Origin: Adenanthera pavonina
Lineage: Eukaryota > Streptophyta > Magnoliopsida > Fabales > Fabaceae
Assembly: GCA_026686845.1 (NCBI GenBank)
Contig: JAIVEN010000002.1
Span: 40,255,001-40,319,000, forward strand
DNA length: 64,000 nucleotides
Reading direction: 5' to 3'
Below, one piece after another: positions 57,340 through 64,000 of this stretch (positions within the stretch are counted from its first letter, which is position 1; every line of letters begins with the position of its first letter). The notes below the pieces were generated by a model, which made no database searches, was not told the DNA's origin, and saw only the letters and a program-made list of their open reading frames with translations. A program made the position numbers and the translations under genes.

Positions 57340-57690
57340 GGTTTTTATATCAGACTAGTACTCAAGACTACATACACAACCGTACTTATCATATAATGCC
57401 TCAACTTAGTACATGAGAAATACAATGCAAGGCACATCTTTTCAGTATATGTATATTTGATCTTGGTTGGTTTTGAGCACCTACTTAAGTAATATATAGC
57501 CTGCTCATGACTTAAGGCATTTGTTTGAGCCAACAATATCCTAAAGAATCATTGGTAGTTGCTAGGTAAAGCTTAAATGGCATATAGGGACATGGAGGTG
57601 TCAATACTGAAGGCTTTGTCAGGTATTCCTTGATTCACTCAAAAGCTCTATGCTGCTTCTCTTCCCATATAAACCCTTTGGCCTATTTGA
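57340..57690 (-). pseudogene. Gypsy reverse transcriptase/RNase H fragment
   Basis: The minus strand from about 57690 reads GFIWEEKQHRAFE, a stop, IKEYLTKPSVLTPPCPYMPF and KLYLATTNDSLGY; a frame change then gives EQAIYYLSRCSKPTKIKYTY and TEKMCLALYFSCTKLRHYM. This order (end of reverse transcriptase, then RNase H) is typical of Gypsy pol. It is a short isolated remnant without LTRs nearby. Confidence 0.8.
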
Positions 57691-58595
57691 GAACTCCCGG
57701 GTTTTGCTGGTGAGGTTTGATATGAATTATTAAAGGGATCTGACTAGAACAAAAACCTCTAGAGGCCCTTCAAGTTCTATGGCAGCTTGGCTTCCAATAT
57801 CACCTTTGCTTTGTTCCTATCAATTAACGGTGTTCCAAATTAAATGAAACCAAATCAACATAAACTGATTAAAATTGAACTACATTCAGGTCTAGTTTGG
57901 TTTTCGCAACTCAAAAACTAACTCAATTTGTTTTAGGTTCGATTTTAGAGGCTTAAAACCTGAACCAAACCTAAACTAGACCTATTATATATATATATAT
58001 ATTTATATTTTAATACAACTTTGCTATTAGACCAATTCATAGTCTCTCCCAATGTCATTTATTAAACCCAATGTGGCAATACCTATAGACCATAGTCTTC
58101 TCTTACTAGCCCAATTCATGAGCCCAGCCTTGCAACCCTAATTCCCTTGTGTTAAATTAGTGTCATCTTGTCTCTCCACCTTCAATGATCATCAACTCCA
58201 TTCTAATCTTCTACTTCAAAAACACTAAGCCCCCTTACTCAATCATGCTCATTCTTGTTCTTCAATTCTAGGTTGTGTGGTTTATGCATTTTTGGCTCTT
58301 GTGTTTGGTTTGCTTGGTTCTAATATGAGAATAGCATTGTTCATAGCTCAGGATATTGCCTTGCTGGTTCTATTATGTGCTACAGGTTATATTTCTTATT
58401 CTTGCTTGGAACCCCATAAATATGCTTCATTTACCTTTCTGTAGGTTTTATTTCTATTTTGTGCTAAGTACAAGTTATATTTCTATACTTCATACTTGAG
58501 TTTCCTTCCTATTTTTTATTATAAAAAAAAAAAGATGCACATGCACTTGTATAAAAAATGATCAGATTGTTGAAATAAACAAAAAAAAGAAAGAA
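57691..58595. other. Left part of a hAT element, terminus and AT-rich body
   Basis: Near 57828 ACGGTGTTCCAAATTAAATG followed by AAACC/GGTTTTCG runs (to about 57980) looks like a hAT left end. A TA run lies at 57988-58004. No transposase N-terminus is recognised, so most of the coding part is gone. Confidence 0.4.
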
Positions 58596-58960
58596 AAAGG
58601 AATGATGCACATGTACAAATGCACTTGTGTAACCTTTTGTGAATCAATCAGAAGTGGACCTCTAAAAATAAGCACCAAATTTGGCATTTTTAACAAGTGG
58701 AAAGTGAATTCCTCTAAATATCCAATCATTGCACAAATTGCTAAGGATGTATTGGCTATGCTTGTGTCCACTATAGCCTTTGAAGCTACTTTTTAGTATA
58801 GGGGGTCATATACTCAATGAATATAGAAGGTCATTGTGTGCTAAGACAGTGGAAGCCTTTGTTTATGGGCAAAATTGGTTTTGATCTATCCCATTGTCAT
58901 GTAAAATTGAACAGAAAGTTGAAGAAATTGAGAAAATAGAATTAGGTAATATTTCTATAA
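58596..58960 (+). pseudogene. hAT transposase C-terminal dimerisation domain, pseudogene
   Basis: The frame at 58602-58796 includes KWKVNSSKYPIIAQIAKDVL then AMLVSTIAFEATF and a stop (58794). WWKVNSSKYPxLxxxAKDVLAxPVSTVASExxFS is the conserved hAT-C dimerisation block of Ac/Tag1-like transposases. Downstream, frames show VEALIC-like decay (DSGSLCLWAKL). A Trp, the Pro and the Ser of the block are changed. The DNA-binding and catalytic parts are missing. It is a remnant of a cut-and-paste transposase. Confidence 0.85.
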
Positions 58961-61269
58961 ATCATTTATTTCAACAAGTATGATATATTTAAATATAAAT
59001 TGTATTCTTAATTTATATTATTTGGTTTGCCTTTATTAGATCTTGGTGTTGTCTCCCTGGATGATGATGATGATTATTGACTATTGATAATCATGAATTT
59101 TTATTATTTTTATTCCCCTAATTTAAACATTTTTAGTATTGAATTTTGACTAATTTTGTGTGATTTAGATAATATTTATGTAATTAACCTTAATTTGAAA
59201 TAAATGAGAATTTTAGGATAATTTTTTGAAATTAAGCTTAAATTTTTATTATTTTTACTTTCCAAATTATTTCAAGAATTTAATTCTTCCATTTTGTTTT
59301 ATTTAATAATTCTCAATAAGATTATGGGTTATTTTTGTTTTAATTGTGATTAAGAAAATGATTCAGAATTGACTCATTTAAGGGCAGAATTGTTAAAGAG
59401 CTTTGAAAATTTCTTTTTAGTATTTTATTTCCATTTTTTATCATTTCGATTTATAATTTTCCTCCAAATTATGTTTAAACTTTATTCCATGATTAATTTA
59501 ATTTCCTTGAACTAAAACTTAATCTGCATTTATTTAATTGGGAACATAATCTATCTGATGTAACATTTTCTTGCAAGTCATGGTCCATGAAAATTAAAAT
59601 TTTGAAGGGGCATTTTGGTCATTAGAATAAAGAAATTTAATGAAAAATTTATTTTCCCAACTTATCCATTTTTCCTTATCTTTAATTATCCATTTATGAT
59701 GTCTTTATTTTAATTGATTTTTATAGCATTTTCTTGCTCCATTTCCATTAATCAAACACGCCCCTTACCTTTCTTTCTCTCTCTTCATCCAGAAAGACAA
59801 AAGCCGCACTCACTTCCCTTCTTCCTTTTTTCTAACTTTCCTCCATTTTTATCCTTCAAGCTCTTGCCTTCCTTCATTCTAGCTCATTTTCTTCCATTCC
59901 CATGCTATTTTCTACCAATCCACCACCATTATTCCACATTCGCCTCTTATTTCACCAACCACTCATCTTTTTCCTAATTTCTTGTTTTGGTCGAAGATAG
60001 CTTCAAGGGTTCATTGTGTCTTAGCCATGGGTCATACTTCCATCCTTCTATCATCATCATCAAGTGAAGTAGTCACCATTTTTTCATCCTAATCTACATG
60101 GCTGAAGTATGTATGGACTCTCTTGGGTTGGTCATTCAAGACATGGAAGCTTAGGGTGTCTATGGATCTTTCATGGAGTAAGGCAAGGAATTTGGGACTT
60201 GATCTTGGCTATGAAGGAATGAGAAATTTTCTTTTATTATCTTGATTTTTCTGAATTTTATTTGATTTTATCTTAGGTTTTCTAAGTTAATATTGATGAA
60301 AATTTATAAATATCTTGATGATTGGAGACTAAATTTGAGTTTGGAATGTGTTGTATACATTATTATAGTTGTTTAATGTTAATTTGAGTTATATTTATGC
60401 TTGTTTCAAATATGAAAATTTGTGTATTTTCCCCTAATTTGATGTTATCTTGATTAATTCATTGGTTTATAATGCATTCTAGATAATGTTATGTTTAGTG
60501 CTGCATAATTAGGGAGTTAATTATCAAATTTAGTTTAATTAGATAATTTTATCCAATTTTCCAGATTTAATATAAACTCAATTAACATTAGGATTAAGCT
60601 TAATTAATTGGATTAGACTAATTCTAGATAATTAATTATTTAGATTATGATTAAGGTAATTAAGTATTTAATCTAATTTGTTTGCTTAATGAAGAACTTA
60701 CTCATTCTTATTTTAATTGAAGTCAAGTTAGGATAGGCTCGAATTACTTGCTAAACCCATGAATGATTCACATTTTCCATAATTGAATATTTATTTTCTT
60801 TTAATCCTTGTTTAGTATTTAGTTTGTTTTAACTAATTGTTTATTTTAATTTGGTTTAATTTTGAATTTAAAAACAAATATCCCTAAATCTTAGGTGTTG
60901 TTGGTATATGTATATTAAATAGTTTACATTACATATCATAAAATAGAAAAAAATATAGTTGCATTAGCATTTTATTTATTAATAGTTAGTTTGCATTTTT
61001 AGTTACATTTCATTAGTAGTTATAGGTCATTTGCATTTAGTTAGTTTAATTTAATTTGCACTTCATTTCTTTTAGGACTAGTTTAGATTTGCATTTTAGT
61101 TGCATTATAATTTAATTAATTGCAATAATTTATTACATTTTAATTTAGTTAATTAATCTACTTTTAATTATAATTATTATTTTTTCAGTCATTTAGGTGC
61201 TTTTTTTTTTAACTTAGGAATTCAAACTTTTATTTGCATATTAAGTGTTACCTCTCTTAGAACATGACC
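58961..61269. other. Long AT-rich region without a recognised gene
   Basis: The interval has many TTTAATT/TTAATTA runs (60450-61170). The 87-codon frame at 59714-59977 is pyrimidine-rich low complexity. Segments near 59600 (GGGGCATTTTGGTCATTAG) recall Gypsy LTR sequence, but no termini were resolved. Confidence 0.4.
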
Positions 61270-61660
61270 TAAGTTATCCCTATATTACAAAACATTTGCA
61301 CCAATTATTATATTGTACATTTAACATCCCTAAGAACTAGAATATCTAAATATCTGTAAGGAATTCGTGAAAATGAGCAAACACCGTTTTGCGTAAAAAA
61401 TGGTAAAAATGTCATTTTTTTTGGTCGGACAGAAAAATGAGAAATTATGCTTGTGTCCCTATAAGTTAAAATAATTATATTTTAGCCCCTCAAGAATAAA
61501 ATTCACTCAACATGTGCAAATTTTGGGAAAATTACAGTTAATGACCTAAGAGAATTAAAAATTATAATTTGACCCTGAGTTAGGGATAATTTTGTAAATG
61601 TACAAAATTACTGTCAAAACAAATCTCTCAACGAGATGAATCCAATGTTATTAGCACTAA
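61270..61660 (-). mobile_element. Fragment related to the solo Gypsy-LTR family, inverted
   Basis: The reverse complement gives GGTCAAATTATAATTTTTAA, TTAGGTCATTAACTGTAATT and CGCAAAACGGTGTTTGC in the order seen near the 3' end of copies E and F (TCAATTTATAATTTTTAA, GGTCATTAGGTATAATTT, ACCAAATGGTGTATACCC). Ends are not defined. Confidence 0.45.
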
Positions 61661-61805
61661 GGTTAATTGATTAAGGATGAAGAAATAATCAGTGCAAAAA
61701 ATTTAGTGGTACTTTTATAAAGTAATCTTTTAGGAGACAGATAATAAAGTAATATTAGACATAAGTTTACTTTAATTCTGTGCTCATAAATTGAATAAAA
61801 GTAAC

Positions 61806-63772
61806 TGTTAGGTAGACTGGTCACCCAAGAAGGGGGTGAATTGGGTGATGCAAGATTTTCGCTCTTTTGGATCACAACCCAATTTCACTAAGAGTGCAGC
61901 AAAACAGGGATAAACAGAGGTGGTTGTGTGCAGCAGCTGAGTAGAGAAGATAAAGAACAATACACAATGATTTATACTGGTTCAGCCCAACCACTTGGCC
62001 TACATCCAGTCCCCAAGCCACCACTTGAGATTCTCCACTATATCTCACAGGTTTGATCCAGGCACCTGTGAAGCCTCATTACATTCCCACAAGTTTCAGT
62101 AGGCACTTGTGAAGCCACTCTCCTCACACCCTTACAAGATGTGTAAATCCCTTAGTGTTTCCCCACACTAAGATTCTACCCAGAATATGTAGAAAGAAAT
62201 ATTTACAGAAAGAAAACTCTCTTGAGGAGTAGATAATACATTGAAAGTTCACTCTGTTGAGGTGGGTTTTTCAAACAATACTGAGATAAAGGGATTTTAC
62301 AAGTTGTAGCAGCATTTTCGCATAAACTCTCTTAAGATTGATACCCATAAGTTCAAAATGATGTTATATTTATAGTTTTATAGTGTAATTAGACGTTAGA
62401 TACAAGATCTAGCCGTTAGAGATGTTACCCAACGGTTTACTCTGTAAAACTAGCCGTTACTAACTTTATTTAATGTTGCTGACATACTGAAATTCGAATT
62501 TTGGATGTTAACAGACGAATTTTGAAGGAACCGAAGGTTAAAGCTTTTAACGTTGAAATAGCGAAGTTCATCTGTTCATAAAGTGAAATTCAAATTTTGA
62601 AACTTAGAAAACATTTCCACGTTGTGACATATGAATTTTCAAGAAGAAAGTTTTTCTGTTAAGTGTGAACAGTGTTTTCAATTTGTTACAGTGCCCTCGA
62701 AATTCGAATTTTGGAAGCCCAAAAATTCGTCTGTCCACTGAACGTTTGAAGAGGCACAGTAGATCACTTTCTTCGAAATTCGAATTTTGAAAGGGTGAAG
62801 TTCGTCTGTCAGAGAGCAGTTTTGAAACTTAAATTATTCTTGATCTCAGATGAACTTTAACATTGTTCCAGAAGTGTTTTCTTTTTTCTGGAATTGTAGA
62901 ATTCGAATTTTGAAAGTGGAAAGTTGTTTGTTGGTTGTTTCAGAAGTATTTCCATGTTTCTGCAATCGCGAAATTTGAATTTTCAAAGTGAAAATTCGTC
63001 TGTTGGTTGTTTCAGAAGTGTTTTCACGTTTCTGCAATCGCGAAATTCAAATTTTCAAAGTGGAAATTCGTCTGTTGGACCTGAAGTTCGAATTTTGCAA
63101 GTTAAAATTTGTCTGTCAGTGGCAAGCTCAATTCTGCACGAAGGTTCTCTTCGAAATTCGAATTTCGGAGGCCCGAAATTCGTCTGTCGCAACGGAATCT
63201 ACGTAACTTCGAATTTTGCATTGTAGATAATTTTGTAGAAGCTATAACTCTCTCATTTTAACTCCAAATTAAGCAAATGACCTATGTTTGGAAAGCTCTG
63301 AATGTCTACTTTCAAATGAAAAAATTTTTACTTCAAAAACAAACGTGTTTTGTGAGATATGATCGAAATAGTGATAAGAAGTCAAAACTGAAAATTCATA
63401 TCTCACTACTCAAATTTAAATAACCATAGATTTTTCATATGATCTTTATTTTGAGTGAAATAACCTTCTTTGAAAAGCTTATTAAGTCTAGTTTCATATG
63501 AAATAAGTTTTACATCAAAGCCATATGTATTTTGAGAGATATATTAAAAATACTGATCAAAGGTCAAACTCTGAATTTTTGAAAACCAGATTTCACTAAC
63601 TGTGCTTGACTCGAAATTCGAATTTCAACACCTGAAATTCGTCTGTCAGAGGTAAGATCTCTGGAACTTCAAGTTTCAGTCAGCAAAGTTCGTATTTTCA
63701 CAAAGTATATGAAGTTTAACTTCTCAAAATTCGTCTGTCATCAGAGTTTTTCAAATCTAACTTATGCTAACA
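61806..63772 (-). mobile_element. Copia-type LTR (copy D), palindrome-rich
   Basis: The plus-strand ends are TGTTAGGTAGACTGG and ...GCTAACA, so the terminal hexamer TGTTAG/CTAACA agrees with copies A-C. The block CCCAAGAAGGGGGTGAATTG, CACTTGAGATTCTCCACTAT and GTTAGAGATGTTACCCAACG correspond to the 3' half of copy A. The other half holds about ten units of AAATTCGAATTT plus AAATTCGTCTGTC. It is longer than the other copies (about 1.97 kb) because of an extra block at 63230-63600. No primer site adjoins, so it is a solo or truncated LTR. Confidence 0.75.
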
Positions 63773-64000
63773 TCATATTTACTTAATCTAACTCATTTAA
63801 AGCATACGGTAACAAGATTAAGTGATTTTCAAAGATTAATCCCACCTCAAGACCCAAGTAAGACCCAAGTGAAAATAAAATATACCTAGTGACTAGGTCT
63901 TCAAATGTTGAGTTCCACTTTCACTTGGACATTTTCTTCTTGGCATGCTCCCTTCTGATCTTCCATTTTTGGAGCATCCTTTCTTTTCTTCTTTCTTGAG
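63773..64000. other. Window end, no recognised feature
   Basis: A short repeat AAGACCCAAGTAAGACCCAA lies at 63849. I see nothing else. Confidence 0.4.

Noticed and set aside
59714..59977. 87-codon Pro/Ser/Phe-rich plus-strand frame
   Set aside because: It arises from a CTTCC/TTTCC-rich tract; no signal for a real protein beyond composition.
61806..63772. Regularly spaced repeats that resemble a CRISPR array
   Set aside because: The units are imperfect palindromes inside an LTR, spacers are not unique, and the DNA is a plant nuclear genome with no cas genes.

Overview
The window is nuclear DNA of a flowering plant, most likely a eudicot. It is AT-rich and gene-poor, and built mainly from nested, decayed transposable elements: Ty1/Copia and Ty3/Gypsy LTR elements, a Helitron, a LINE, a SINE, hAT pieces and a Stowaway MITE. 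Introns with GT..AG borders, Met-tRNA primer sites after LTRs and degenerate plant tRNA-Ala and tRNA-Ser copies fit this. Nothing points to bacteria or an organelle. I cannot name the species.

The only host gene I can fully support is a nine-exon plus-strand gene at 40469-44313. It encodes a 303-residue PI31-type proteasome regulator (PTRE1-like). All eight introns have GT..AG ends and the reading frame closes across every junction. Intron 4 carries a small SINE with a perfect 16-base target duplication.

Layout. 1-4150: AT-rich sequence with a short coding-like island, a Stowaway MITE, Helitron-like hairpin termini and two local duplications. 4150-9460: a broken Copia element whose two LTRs point at each other. 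9460-14000: a Gypsy 3' end on the minus strand facing a Gypsy gag on the plus strand. 15229-18674: a solo Gypsy-type LTR split by a truncated Copia LTR. 20760-25710: LTR, leader, gag and integrase pieces of a Gypsy element with another LTR in its middle. 25700-28910: unassigned DNA whose two ends reappear fused at 37647-38070. 29500-34130: a minus-strand Helitron Rep/helicase pseudogene. 34690-35860: a pair of related exon-like segments of unknown origin. 36701-37586: a 5'-truncated LINE with target duplications. 45646-54096: a full but dead minus-strand Gypsy element with a 2.5 kb solo LTR inside one of its LTRs. 54579-55416: two tRNA pseudogenes flanking a hAT-like MITE. 57340-58960: fragments of a Gypsy RNase H and a hAT transposase. 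61806-63772: a Copia-type LTR full of palindromic repeats.

None of the transposable elements looks able to encode working proteins; many stops look like G-to-A or C-to-T changes, as expected of methylated, silenced DNA. I found no convincing new multi-gene system. The best leads are the palindrome-rich LTR family, the inverted-LTR Copia structure, the end-to-start junction at 37860 and the duplicated exon pair beside the Helitron.
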